A stretch of 64,000 nucleotides of DNA from the NCBI RefSeq assembly GCF_042649045.1, contig NZ_JBHSEF010000010.1:72661-136660 (forward strand), in the 5' to 3' direction. The notes beneath the pieces are model-generated. The model did not search any database. It was not told where the DNA came from and worked only from the letters and a program-made list of their open reading frames with translations. This DNA is from Chryseomicrobium palamuruense (lineage in GTDB: Bacteria; Bacillota; Bacilli; Bacillales_A; Planococcaceae). Of this stretch, positions 54,915-64,000 are shown piece after piece. Both the position numbers and the translations under genes were made by a program. Position 1 is the stretch's first letter. Each line of letters begins with the position of its first letter.

Positions 54915-55367
54915 GTTTTTTCCTCAATTCGTCGTACATAAAGTTTTTAGAACTTATTATTTTTTTATTATACGCGAAAGCGGAAGAGAATATGTGGTTA
55001 GAGATTGGGCTAATAAGTGTATGATTGGATCGCATAGTGCCAGTTCTATGGTTTCAGAGACAAGTTGGATCTACTAAGAGGTCATGTTGGGTCTACTAAA
55101 AGGTAAAGTTGGATCACATTCCGCCAGTGCTATCGTTTCTAAGACAAGTTGAATCTATTAAGTGTCTAACTTGAATCCTCTATAGCCCATAACCTTAAAA
55201 TAGCCAACCATGTAACTCCAATTACTCGAAAGCATTGCTCTCGCACCCACTCTTTGCAAAAACCTACTAACTTTCTGCTAATTTTAGAAATACATATATC
55301 AATTGTCCGAACTTTCTAAAAATGTATTGCTGAATGAAACTAATCCACGTAAAATTAAAGATGAAGA
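54915..55367. other. Intergenic region with imperfect direct repeats
   Basis: Two imperfect copies of a ~50-base unit with period 84 start at TTGGATC 55025 and 55109 (shared GCCAGT.CTAT.GTTTC..AGACAAGTTG.ATCTA.TAAG), with extra TCTACTAA-type sub-repeats between them. No coding frame is supported. Confidence 0.6.
55025..55160. repeat. 84-bp-period direct repeat of unknown type
   Basis: See TTGGATC(G/A)CAT at 55025 and 55109. The core CTACTAA(G/A).GGTAAA.TTG recurs at 62813-62830, so this looks like a dispersed intergenic repeat family rather than a single tandem array. Confidence 0.6.
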
Positions 55368-55368
55368 T

Positions 55369-55388
55369 TTGTGCAACCGTTTGCACAA
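55369..55388 (+). promoter_or_regulatory. LacI-type operator (MalR/CcpA-like) upstream of the amylopullulanase
   Basis: TTGTGCAA-CCGT-TTGCACAA is an 8+8 palindrome; its core TGCAACCGTTTGCA also satisfies the cre consensus TGNAANCGNWNNCA. Sits about 65 bases before the start codon. Confidence 0.65.
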
Positions 55389-55406
55389 ATTCTTTCAAAT
55401 TTACTT

Positions 55407-55420
55407 TGAAAGCGATTACA
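55407..55420 (+). promoter_or_regulatory. cre (CcpA) box upstream of the amylopullulanase
   Basis: TGAAAGCGATTACA matches TGNAANCGNWNNCA at every fixed position; 32 bases before the start codon, a typical place for CcpA repression. Confidence 0.7.
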
Positions 55421-55451
55421 TCACCAACAAAACAGAGGAGGAAAGTGAGGA

Positions 55452-58400
55452 ATGAAGAGAAAAAAACGAAGTTTTTCGATTCTTATGACCGTCGTCATGC
55501 TGCTAAGTGTCTGGTTACCATTTGTACATGGACCAAAAGCAAGCGCTCAAATGAGCCAGACACCCGTAGTCAGCAAGACAGATACGGAGGATCGTACTGT
55601 GCGTTTCACCTATGTCCGTGAAGATGCCAACTTTGGCGACTGGAACATTTGGGCTTGGAATACCGGTGTAAAAGATGATCAACTTGATTTTGAAACCTAT
55701 GAAGGGACAAAGGCTATTGCAAACATTGCCGTTGGACCTGCTACTCAGCAATTTGGATTTGTTTTAAGAAGCACCTATGATTGGGATACAGGCGAGAAAG
55801 AGTTTGGGGATCGTTTTATTCCCGTAAATAAAAATGATTCTCTAACGAAAGCCATCATCACGAGTGGTGTAGAAGAAATTTTTGTTGTTCCGGACGGTTC
55901 AGCTCCGGTGATTCAACAAGGAGACGCCACATTCTTTTATCGTGACAAATCATTATTCGCAAACGATGCGATGGACACCATTGAAAAAGTCGAATTGAAA
56001 TTTAATGGAGAAACGATCGAGATGACGTATGAACCGCAAAACGAGCGTTTCATCACAACGTATGAATCGATTCCAAATGGCAAAACGCCGTATAGTTACC
56101 TAGTGACTAGAAATGGAGTGACGGAAGAAGTGACCGATCCTTACAACACAGTGGACGGCGTGTCTTCGATTGATTTTCGTCAAGCGGATTTGACGGTTTC
56201 CGGTACTGTGTCACCGGCATCTTTCCATGCCAATCAACATGCAGTTCTGGACGTGTCACTTGAAGGGGTAACGGAAGATATCAAGATTTCAAAAATTACG
56301 GCGGATGTATCTGCTCTAGGTGGCAGCAGCCAGTTAGAAATTGATCCGGCACTTCAAAAAATCACGCTATCCGTAAAAGATGATGTGACGCCGGGCGTTA
56401 AAACGATTCCTCTCACAGTTACGGATTCGTATGGCAATACGTATAACGGGTCAGCGGAAGTAGAAGTAACGGCGTTTCAACAAACGGAAGGTGACTTCGA
56501 CTGGGATGAGGCCATCATCTACTTTATGTTGACGGACCGCTTCTTTGATGGAGATGAAACGAATAACGATCCCTATAACCTCGGGTACGATACGAACAAA
56601 CGCGGTACCTACCAAGGCGGGGACTTAAAAGGAATTACACAAAAACTCGATTATTTAGATGATCTAGGTGTGAATACGATTTGGATCAGCCCAATCGTTG
56701 AAAATGTGAAGTATGACGTACGCATGAATGAAGCAGGTGAACCGTATTATGCTTACCACGGCTACTGGGCAAATGATTTCGGTCAACTTAATCCGCACTT
56801 TGGAACCATGGAAGATTTCCATGAATTGATTGATGCGGCTCATGACCGTGACATGAAAATCATGGTCGATGTGGTATTGAATCACACAGGCTATGGCTTA
56901 AAAGAGTTGGACGCTATGAACAACCCTCCTGCAGGGTACCCAACTGATGACGACCGCGCGCGTTTTGCGAACCTTGTTCGTCAAGGGGCCAATGTAGGGT
57001 CGGATGAAATCCTTGGTGAACTTGCTGGACTTCCGGACCTGCGTACGGAAAATCCGACTGTGCGTCAACAAATCATTGATTGGCAAACAGCTTGGATTGA
57101 TAAAGCCACAACCGGCAGTGGGAACACGATTGATTACTTCCGTGTCGACACCGTAAAGCATGTAGAAGATACGACGTGGATGGCGTTTAAAGCTGCTCTT
57201 ACAGAAAAGAAATCGGATTTCAAACTGATCGGGGAAGCTTGGGGTGCACATGAAAACAACCAGCTTGGATACCTTGGGACTGGGATGATGGATTCCTTAC
57301 TAGATTTTGAGTTTAAAAATACAGCCCGTTCGTTTGTGAATGGTCAACTAAAAGCAGCCAATGACCAACTGATTGCTCGTAATGACAAACTGGATAATAC
57401 CGCAACACTTGGACAATTCCTAGGAAGTCATGATGAGGATGGGTTTTTACATTCTCTAGGTGGCGACGAAGGCAAATTGAAAGTTGCAGCTTCTCTACAA
57501 GCAACTTCAAAAGGGCAACCGGTGATTTACTACGGAGAAGAGCTTGGCCAAACAGGGGCCAATAATTATCCGCAGTATGACAACCGTTATAATTTCGCTT
57601 GGGATCAAATAGAAGGCAATGATGTGTTAGAACACTACACAAAAATCTTGAACTTCCGTGGTGACCATTCGAAAATATTTGCCAAAGGTGAACGTAACAC
57701 AATCGGTGGATCGGATAAAGACAAGCTTATGCTGTTTTCGAGATCCTATAACGGTGATAGTGTCTATGTTGGACTTAATGTGGCTGAACAAGCGACGTCC
57801 ATTGAACTGACTGTAAATTCACCAGATTCCGTAGTGACAGATGTCTACTCGAATCAAACATACACGGCAGACGAGCAGTCAAAAATGACGATCGTACTTC
57901 CTGCCATGGCTGACGGTGGAACAGTGCTGTTAACGGTTGAGGGAGGCGCAATCGTAGCTGCCAAAGCAGTTACAGGCGGTGAGGAAGAAGTTCTTCCAGT
58001 ACCAGACAATCATTTACGCATTCACTACAAGCGTGATGACAACAATTACACCAATTACGGAGCATGGTTGTGGAATGACGTGAAATATCCATCGGCGAAC
58101 TGGCCTGTCGGAGCGACCATGTTTGAACAAAAGGATAGCTACGGTGCATACATTGATGTGGAATTGGCAGAAGGCGCGAGAAACGTCGGTTTCCTCGTGA
58201 TGGATGTGACAAAAGGCGATGCGGGGAAAGACGGGGGCGATAAAGGATTTACCATTGTCGACCCTGCGATGAATGAAATCTGGATCGAGCAAGGTTCTGA
58301 TACTGTTTACACATATGAACCAGTCGACCTACCTGAAAATACAGTGCGCATCCACTATACGCGCACTAATGGTGACTATGAAAATCTAGGCATCTGGAAC

Positions 58401-61400
58401 TGGGGCCAGGTGGTGAACCCCTCGGCCAACTGGCCAACAGGCGCTGTTGATTTTGACGGAGTAGACCGCTACGGTGCATACGCCGATATATCATTGACAG
58501 CAGATGCGAAAGAAATTGGTTTCTTGGTTGTGAATGAAGAGACACAGGAGAAAGATGGCGGCAATAAGACGTTTAACTTACTCGATAAATACAATCGTCT
58601 ATGGATTCAACAAGGAGATGATACGGTCTACATCTCTCCTTACCAAGACGTGGCAACCGGGCTCGTTTCCGGAGAGGTCATTGGCGAAAACACTATTTCT
58701 CTTAACTTCACGATGACGGATGGTCTAGATATAGACCAACTTAAGTCCGGTCTTCAGATTCGAGATAGTGAAGACGCAGAAGTGACGATTGAGTCGGTTC
58801 AAATTGTCGACAATAAGAAAGTAGAAGTGACAGCAAACTTCTCTCTAGACAATGTTCCACTGTCCATCACATATGCTGGTCGTACAGTTTCTGCGACGTC
58901 GGGATGGCGTTTAATTGATGAACTTTATGGATATGACGGAAAACTAGGTGCACTTTATTCTAATGGAGATGCAACGCTCAAACTGTGGGCACCAAAAGCG
59001 ACAAAAGTCGTTGCAAACTTCTTCGATAAAGATGATGCGGCGACATTCATCGGCAGTGTGGACCTGACAATGGGCGAACATGGTGTTTGGTCGAAAAAAG
59101 GAATAGCAACTGAACTAAATGTCGATGATGTGAAAGGTTATTACTATCAATACGAAGTTACGAATGCAGGCGTCACCAAAACGGTGCTTGATCCGTACGC
59201 TAAATCGATGGCCGCATTCACGGTCAATACAGAAGGACAACCAGGTCCGGACGGAGATACCGTCGGGAAGGCTGCCATTATTGACCTTGAGGGAACTGAC
59301 CCAGTAGGGTTTAGTCATGCTGAGATTGATGGTTACGAAAAACGAGAAGACGCAGTGATCTATGAGATCCACGTCCGAGACTTCACTTCCGATTCGTCTA
59401 TAAGTAAGGAGTTGACTAACCGTTTCGGAACCTACGCAAGTTTCGTCGAGAAACTGGACTACATCAAGTCACTTGGCGTGACGCACGTTCAGCTTCTTCC
59501 GGTCATGGCTTGGTACTTCGGTGATGAGACCGGAATGACTGAACGCGAACTTGAGTATTCCGCAGGTGGCAATGAATACAATTGGGGGTATGACCCTCAT
59601 GGTTACTTCTCTCCAGACGGAGCTTACTCGCAAGATGCGACCAATCCGGAACTACGTGTCAAAGAACTGAAGGCACTCATTGATGCTATCCACGATTCCG
59701 GTATGGGGGTTGTACTTGATGTCGTCTATACACATATGGCGAAAGCAAGTCACCTCAATGATATCGTACCAGACTATTATTTCTACCAAGATGCAAACGG
59801 CAACTTTCTTGGTGGATTCGGAAACAACTTAGCAACGAATCACAAAATGGCAGAAAAACTCATGATCGACTCTGTGAAATATTGGTTTGACGAATACAAA
59901 ATTGACGGCATGCGCTTTGACATGATGGGAGACGCGACGTATCCGTCCATTCAAAAAGCCTATGATGTGGCTGCCGCAATCAATCCAGACGCTCTGTTCA
60001 TTGGAGAAGGCTGGCGCACATTTGCGGGTCATATCGCGGAACCAGACCTTGCAGGAATGGGAGCAGACCAGGACTGGATGAACAAAACAGATGACGTCGG
60101 GGTCTTCTCTGATGAAATTCGCAATGAACTCAAGTCCGGTTTTGGATCTGAAGGCGAACCACGCTTTATTACAGGTGGTGCGCGTTCCATACAAACCATC
60201 TTTAATAACATCAAAGGTCAACCATCGAATACGGCTCATGACGATCCAGGCGACATGGTGCAGTACATCGAGGCCCATGACAATTTAACACTCTATGATG
60301 TCATTGCCCAGTCAATCAAAAAAAATCCAGCGATTGCGGAAAATAATCTAGAGATTCACAAACGTATTCGTGTAGGAAACGCCTTGGTGTTAACATCTCA
60401 AGGAACCGCATTCCTACATGCTGGTCAAGAATTCGGCCGGACAAAACAATGGTTTAGTGAAGGGGTTCCGGAACAAAAGTATCATGAACTAAAAGATGAG
60501 AGTGGCAATTCATTTGGCTACTTCATCCATGATTCGTACGATTCGTCCGATGCCGTCAATAAGTTTGACTGGCAAAAAGCAGAGAACGCTGAGCTGTTCC
60601 CTGTGAACCATGTGACTAGTGAATATACGAAAGGCTTGATTGCACTTCGTAAATCCACGAATGCGTTCCGTTTAGGTGACAAAAATCTTGTGGATTCAAA
60701 CGTGACACTTCTTGATATTCCGGAAGTGAAAGACAATGATTTAGCAATTGCTTATAAAGCACAGTCGACGGATGACACCGGTACGTATTACGTGTTTGTG
60801 AATGCGGACAACAAGAGTCGCATATTCTCATTGAACAATCTAGACCTTACAAAAGGTGCTGTCGTTGTCGATAACGACGAAGCGGGCACGAAAAACGTCA
60901 AAGAAGCATCAGGATTTACCTTATCGAAAGATCAACTGACTCTAGACGGATTGACTACGGTAGTAATCATGGTATCTGAGAAACCTGTCGACATACCTGT
61001 ACAGAATCCCGCACCACCAGTACCAGGTGGACCACAGGATATCCTGTTGCCTCCTGGTGCAGTGGAAGTGATTCGAACCGTCCACACGAATGGCACTGTA
61101 GATGTTATGACGCGCACCCTCGCAAATCAAGTGGATGCCATCGTCTCAAGTATCTCCGAAACAAAGAACGTGATTCGCGTTAAGTTAGAGGACGCTCAGC
61201 CAAGAGAACGAATGATGGCGGCGCTTCCGGCACGGCTCGTTACAGAAGCAGTAAAGAAAAATAAGCAGATTATGGTGTCGGTCGAAGCAACAGATGCCGT
61301 TTATCACTTGCCACTTTCTGAAGTGGATGTAGCTACCCTTGCAGCAGAACTCGAGGTGTCAGTAGATGCTTTCGAACTGATTATCTCCGTTAACCCGGTC

Positions 61401-62246
61401 GACAATCCAATTTCTACACTATCCGCTGTTTCCAAAGCTGTGGAGTTTAAAGTAGAAGCAGTTAGTGGCCCGAATCGAGTAGAAGTGAATACATTCAAGC
61501 ATTATGTGACACGAGAAATCGTCCTTGACAAGAATGTGAACCCGTCAAAAGCCGTTGCAGTGAAAGTGGAGGAGGACGGTTCATTCACAGCTGTGCCAAC
61601 GACGTATGATGGAAATGTTGCGCAGGTTCATTCGCTGACGAATTCCTTCTATGTGGTTGTCGAGCAGTCGAAAACTTTCCGAGATATCGGCTCAGGACAT
61701 TGGGCGAAAGGTTACATCGAAACGCTTGGCTCGAAGTACATCGTTAACGGAAAGTTAGACGGCACGTATGCTCCTTCTGTAGACATGACCAGAGCAGAAT
61801 TCACAGTCCTTCTCGTGCGAGCCCTCGGTTTATCAGGCCAATCGTATGACGGACGATTCTCGGATGTGACAGGCAACGAGTGGTTCAATAAGAATGACGA
61901 ATTGATGGCTGCGATCCATTTCGGCATCATTCAAGGTAAGGCAGATGGAACGTTTGCACCGAATGAGAAATTGACACGCACGCAAGCAGCTGTCATGATT
62001 GCTCGTGCTCTCGACCATGACATGTTAGACCTTGACGCAACTATTTATGATACGTCTAAACGTGTATCGCAGTTGAAAGACCACGAAACGATGTCTTCTT
62101 GGTCCAAATCAAGCATTGAAAAAGTGTACCAGGCAGGCATCATGTCTGGTATGGCGAATGGTCACTTCGATCCGCAAGGATACACAAAGCGTGACCAAAT
62201 GGCGAAAATCCTTGCTGAGTTCTTGAAAGTGGCAGGATTGATGTAA
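55452..62246 (+). CDS. SLH-anchored bifunctional amylopullulanase, 2264 aa
   Basis: Secreted starch enzyme. Order: signal peptide (~1-33); CBM41 (~47-150); linker/Ig-like domains (~155-345); alpha-amylase-type GH13 (~348-830; Asp566, Glu595, Asp661); two CBM41 repeats (~855-955 and 962-1060, both with a PSANWP motif); CBM48 (~1155-1270); type I pullulanase GH13 with YNWGYDP at ~1376 and Asp1490, Glu1519, Asp1610; a linker domain; three C-terminal SLH domains (~2075-2264). It cuts alpha-1,4 and alpha-1,6 bonds at the cell surface. AGAGGAGG precedes the ATG. Two cre/LacI boxes upstream indicate sugar control. Confidence 0.92.
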   Translation: MKRKKRSFSILMTVVMLLSVWLPFVHGPKASAQMSQTPVVSKTDTEDRTVRFTYVREDANFGDWNIWAWNTGVKDDQLDFETYEGTKAIANIAVGPATQQFGFVLRSTYDWDTGEKEFGDRFIPVNKNDSLTKAIITSGVEEIFVVPDGSAPVIQQGDATFFYRDKSLFANDAMDTIEKVELKFNGETIEMTYEPQNERFITTYESIPNGKTPYSYLVTRNGVTEEVTDPYNTVDGVSSIDFRQADLTVSGTVSPASFHANQHAVLDVSLEGVTEDIKISKITADVSALGGSSQLEIDPALQKITLSVKDDVTPGVKTIPLTVTDSYGNTYNGSAEVEVTAFQQTEGDFDWDEAIIYFMLTDRFFDGDETNNDPYNLGYDTNKRGTYQGGDLKGITQKLDYLDDLGVNTIWISPIVENVKYDVRMNEAGEPYYAYHGYWANDFGQLNPHFGTMEDFHELIDAAHDRDMKIMVDVVLNHTGYGLKELDAMNNPPAGYPTDDDRARFANLVRQGANVGSDEILGELAGLPDLRTENPTVRQQIIDWQTAWIDKATTGSGNTIDYFRVDTVKHVEDTTWMAFKAALTEKKSDFKLIGEAWGAHENNQLGYLGTGMMDSLLDFEFKNTARSFVNGQLKAANDQLIARNDKLDNTATLGQFLGSHDEDGFLHSLGGDEGKLKVAASLQATSKGQPVIYYGEELGQTGANNYPQYDNRYNFAWDQIEGNDVLEHYTKILNFRGDHSKIFAKGERNTIGGSDKDKLMLFSRSYNGDSVYVGLNVAEQATSIELTVNSPDSVVTDVYSNQTYTADEQSKMTIVLPAMADGGTVLLTVEGGAIVAAKAVTGGEEEVLPVPDNHLRIHYKRDDNNYTNYGAWLWNDVKYPSANWPVGATMFEQKDSYGAYIDVELAEGARNVGFLVMDVTKGDAGKDGGDKGFTIVDPAMNEIWIEQGSDTVYTYEPVDLPENTVRIHYTRTNGDYENLGIWNWGQVVNPSANWPTGAVDFDGVDRYGAYADISLTADAKEIGFLVVNEETQEKDGGNKTFNLLDKYNRLWIQQGDDTVYISPYQDVATGLVSGEVIGENTISLNFTMTDGLDIDQLKSGLQIRDSEDAEVTIESVQIVDNKKVEVTANFSLDNVPLSITYAGRTVSATSGWRLIDELYGYDGKLGALYSNGDATLKLWAPKATKVVANFFDKDDAATFIGSVDLTMGEHGVWSKKGIATELNVDDVKGYYYQYEVTNAGVTKTVLDPYAKSMAAFTVNTEGQPGPDGDTVGKAAIIDLEGTDPVGFSHAEIDGYEKREDAVIYEIHVRDFTSDSSISKELTNRFGTYASFVEKLDYIKSLGVTHVQLLPVMAWYFGDETGMTERELEYSAGGNEYNWGYDPHGYFSPDGAYSQDATNPELRVKELKALIDAIHDSGMGVVLDVVYTHMAKASHLNDIVPDYYFYQDANGNFLGGFGNNLATNHKMAEKLMIDSVKYWFDEYKIDGMRFDMMGDATYPSIQKAYDVAAAINPDALFIGEGWRTFAGHIAEPDLAGMGADQDWMNKTDDVGVFSDEIRNELKSGFGSEGEPRFITGGARSIQTIFNNIKGQPSNTAHDDPGDMVQYIEAHDNLTLYDVIAQSIKKNPAIAENNLEIHKRIRVGNALVLTSQGTAFLHAGQEFGRTKQWFSEGVPEQKYHELKDESGNSFGYFIHDSYDSSDAVNKFDWQKAENAELFPVNHVTSEYTKGLIALRKSTNAFRLGDKNLVDSNVTLLDIPEVKDNDLAIAYKAQSTDDTGTYYVFVNADNKSRIFSLNNLDLTKGAVVVDNDEAGTKNVKEASGFTLSKDQLTLDGLTTVVIMVSEKPVDIPVQNPAPPVPGGPQDILLPPGAVEVIRTVHTNGTVDVMTRTLANQVDAIVSSISETKNVIRVKLEDAQPRERMMAALPARLVTEAVKKNKQIMVSVEATDAVYHLPLSEVDVATLAAELEVSVDAFELIISVNPVDNPISTLSAVSKAVEFKVEAVSGPNRVEVNTFKHYVTREIVLDKNVNPSKAVAVKVEEDGSFTAVPTTYDGNVAQVHSLTNSFYVVVEQSKTFRDIGSGHWAKGYIETLGSKYIVNGKLDGTYAPSVDMTRAEFTVLLVRALGLSGQSYDGRFSDVTGNEWFNKNDELMAAIHFGIIQGKADGTFAPNEKLTRTQAAVMIARALDHDMLDLDATIYDTSKRVSQLKDHETMSSWSKSSIEKVYQAGIMSGMANGHFDPQGYTKRDQMAKILAEFLKVAGLM

Positions 62247-62254
62247 CTTCAAAC

Positions 62255-62295
62255 AGGCCTATTCTGTATAGTCAAAACAGAATAGGTCTTTGTTG
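62255..62295 (+). terminator. Terminator of the amylopullulanase gene
   Basis: AGGCCTATTCTGT pairs with ACAGAATAGGTCT, then TTGTTGTG. Confidence 0.75.
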
Positions 62296-62345
62296 TGTTA
62301 AAATTACAAAAAAATCGTGAAATTAATGATTGAAAGAGGATACAT

Positions 62346-62804
62346 ATGAAAAAAACAATATCTTGGGGAGCTATTATAGGGTGTGCGGCGGTTATCTTTT
62401 ATTTATCAAACCAACCTGCCGCGGTTTCTAAAGAGTTAAGTGGTCAAGTAAAGTCGATCATAGAAGGTGTCATACAATTGATGAAAGGAACCTCTGATGA
62501 GCCAGTAGTCATCTCACACAATACACTTCGAAAAACAGCTCATTACCTTATTTACTTAGTACTCGGGTTTCTTCTAATGATTGTATTGATGAAGGAGGGA
62601 AAGAACCTAAATAGATTTTTCATCGTCGTACTTATGAGTGCACTATTCGCTTGTACCGATGAGTTACACCAGCAGTTCATTTTAGGGAGGTCAGGAGAGC
62701 TTCGTGACGTTCTCATTGATACGTTGGGTGCTGCAACAGGGGGACTTGTATTACTAGGAATCGTTAATATTACTCGATCTATTAAAGAAAAATCATCATT
62801 GTGA
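62346..62804 (+). CDS. VanZ-like membrane protein
   Basis: 152 residues, four membrane helices. VIFYLSNQPA after helix 1, then NTLRKTAHYLIYLVLGFLL and TDELHQQFILGRSGELRDVLIDTLGA are the conserved VanZ motifs (the K-x-x-H-x-x-x-Y and D-E-x-H-Q-x-F sites). Many Bacillales carry such proteins outside glycopeptide-resistance clusters, so it is not evidence of resistance. GAAAGAGGA precedes the ATG. Confidence 0.88.
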   Translation: MKKTISWGAIIGCAAVIFYLSNQPAAVSKELSGQVKSIIEGVIQLMKGTSDEPVVISHNTLRKTAHYLIYLVLGFLLMIVLMKEGKNLNRFFIVVLMSALFACTDELHQQFILGRSGELRDVLIDTLGAATGGLVLLGIVNITRSIKEKSSL

Positions 62805-62991
62805 AATCTGACCTACTAAGCGGTAAATTTGAAAAATTGATTACTTTTATTGTTAAGAATTTGTGTATTTCTTTCGGTAGTGTCAAAATAGTATTAATGA
62901 GTTGTCTCTATTCACTTATTTACACCTATGCCTTCTCAAGAATTCACATGCTATACTGAAAATAGGGAAAAGATGTAAAGGAGGGGCGGGA
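62805..62991. other. Intergenic region with a copy of the CTACTAA repeat
   Basis: 62813-62830 CTACTAAGCGGTAAATTTG matches the repeat at 55091 at 16 of 19 positions. GGAGGGGCGGG at the right end is the ribosome site of the next gene. Confidence 0.5.
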
Positions 62992-63894
62992 ATGCAAGTT
63001 TTAGTAGTCGGTGGGCTTGGGTACGTCGGAAGCCATACCTGTTTGTCTTTGTTAGAAGCAGGACATTCGGTGCATATCGTGGATAATTTAGAAAACAGTT
63101 CGCTTGAAACGTTTAAATTGCTTGAGAAACTTTCCGGAAAAACAATTCCGTGGCATCGATTCGATGTCTCCGATGAGATTCAATTAAAACATTTGTTTAC
63201 AGCTCATTCGTTTGACGCCGTTATCTATTTAGCAAGTCCATCTCCTAATAAGCAAAGCAGTGATGTCAAAAAGCAGACCATTTCTAGTGTAATCAAAGTC
63301 TGTGGGGTTTCGGGTATTGCAAAGTTAGTGTATCTGTCGAGTGCAGGAAGTCTGGATTCCAATTTTAAGCTCGAAAATGAAATCTATCAAGAAGCTAATA
63401 CATATGGAGTGAAAGCTATCCTTTTGAGACCAACGACGATTTCCGGATGTCACCCATCGGGAATGTTGCCAATAGGCTCTCCGTATGCCTTAATTAATCA
63501 AGTAGGTTCTGTAGCTTCGAACGAAGAAGAAAAGGTACGTGTCTTTGGAGCGGATTACGGGACCAAGGATGGTACTGCCGCCCGCGATTATCTTCATGTG
63601 TTGGACGTAGCGCAAGCCATCACAACGTCGACTGGAAGCTTTCTGCTAAGAAGAGGGACGTATCAACTAAGTACGGGTGTGAGCACGACCGTTCTGGAAA
63701 TGATTAATACGTATGAAGTGGTGAATCGTCTGGCAATTCCTTGTGAAGTGATTGAACGCACGGCAGCGGATGCTTTGGGTGTGGAAACGGACCTGCAGAG
63801 TTTCCGTGAAGTGACGACTTGGGAGCCGCAAAGAAGTTTAGAAGATATCTGTCGAGACATCCATAGTGTTAAATCGATTTATGAACTAATTTAG
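62992..63894 (+). CDS. GalE-like NAD-dependent sugar epimerase homologue lacking the Tyr-x-x-x-Lys pair
   Basis: 300 residues from ATG 62992 (AGGAGGGGCGGG upstream; the longer frame from 62902 has no such site). The NAD site GGLGYVGSHTCLSLLEAGH and the late GADYGTKDGTAARDYLHVLDVA plus SFREVTTWEPQRSLEDIC match UDP-glucose 4-epimerase. In the middle, where GalE has YG..K before its second Rossmann strand, this protein goes from YLSSAGSLDSNFKLENEIYQ straight to GVKAILLRPTTISG; no Tyr-x-x-x-Lys is present and it is ~30 residues shorter than GalE. It may be a non-catalytic or altered enzyme. Confidence 0.75.
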   Translation: MQVLVVGGLGYVGSHTCLSLLEAGHSVHIVDNLENSSLETFKLLEKLSGKTIPWHRFDVSDEIQLKHLFTAHSFDAVIYLASPSPNKQSSDVKKQTISSVIKVCGVSGIAKLVYLSSAGSLDSNFKLENEIYQEANTYGVKAILLRPTTISGCHPSGMLPIGSPYALINQVGSVASNEEEKVRVFGADYGTKDGTAARDYLHVLDVAQAITTSTGSFLLRRGTYQLSTGVSTTVLEMINTYEVVNRLAIPCEVIERTAADALGVETDLQSFREVTTWEPQRSLEDICRDIHSVKSIYELI

Positions 63895-64000
63895 GGGAAT
63901 ACTGCAATCCATAAAATTTATATGATATTATCACGCGTGTTGATTAACCAAAATCAGGAAGTCTCAATTGCGTGAATAAGCCTGTACCCATCTACGACCT
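63895..64000. other. Window end, no feature supported
   Basis: The last 106 bases hold no clear coding frame or hairpin that I can support. Confidence 0.4.

Noticed and set aside
55025..55160. CRISPR array
   Set aside because: Only two imperfect copies, period 84, with no conserved short repeat/unique spacer pattern and no cas genes.
62346..62804. Glycopeptide-resistance gene vanZ
   Set aside because: VanZ-like proteins are widespread; no vanHAX-type genes are nearby.
62902..62991. N-terminal extension of the GalE-like protein
   Set aside because: The ribosome site and Rossmann motif both point to ATG 62992.

Overview
The window looks like chromosome from a low-to-moderate-GC Gram-positive bacterium of the order Bacillales. 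A Planococcaceae- or Bacillaceae-type host is my best guess. Support: AGGAGG-type ribosome sites, LAAC/GAC lipoproteins, SLH surface proteins, cre (CcpA) boxes, a KipR/PxpABC-type locus, a B. subtilis exu/kdg-like hexuronate locus and a YrzF-like kinase. Species cannot be read from the sequence alone.

Layout. (1) 1-3.3 kb: a visibly AT-rich module with the end of an OtnK-type four-carbon sugar-acid kinase, an OtnC-type aldolase/decarboxylase, an Asp/Glu-racemase-like protein and an unrecognised permease. (2) 3.4-8.7 kb: a nest of mobile DNA. A decayed IS1182-family element on the minus strand is split by a plus-strand group II intron. That intron's reverse transcriptase gene is split at its YADD motif by a second group II intron with an intact RT. 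(3) 9.0-21.2 kb: one long operon for oligopeptide uptake (DppD/F, lipoprotein, DppB/C), an IclR/KipR-type regulator, a large M14-like peptidase, pyroglutamyl peptidase and 5-oxoprolinase PxpB-A-C. Read together it imports peptides, releases pyroglutamate and converts it to glutamate. (4) 21.5-32.3 kb: a LacI/KdgR-controlled hexuronate operon (KdgK, HxlB, YjmC-like and YjmD-like dehydrogenases, TRAP transporter DctPQM, KdgA, UxuA, UxuB, HxlA). It has a perfect palindromic operator and the two ribulose-monophosphate enzymes sit near its two ends.

(5) 32.4-38.1 kb: a TauE/SafE exporter, an XRE-cupin regulator divergent from an MHS-type transporter plus ornithine-cyclodeaminase-family enzyme, and an aldehyde dehydrogenase. 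(6) 38.1-39.0 kb: gene debris (HRDC tail, internally deleted fructokinase) and terminators. (7) 39.0-44.6 kb, minus strand: a TctABC tricarboxylate transporter and a CitAB/DcuSR-type two-component system. (8) 44.7-46.6 kb: SEC-C debris, a RelE/Phd toxin-antitoxin pair and a histidine phosphatase. (9) 46.7-54.9 kb: a very large TPR protein with an embedded C39-like peptidase domain, a GlpD tail fragment, an SLH-anchored lysozyme-like protein, a second pyroglutamyl peptidase, a cupin and a kinase-like protein. (10) 55-64 kb: a 2264-residue SLH-anchored amylopullulanase behind tandem LacI/CcpA-type operators, a VanZ-like protein and a GalE-like protein that lacks the usual catalytic Tyr-Lys pair.
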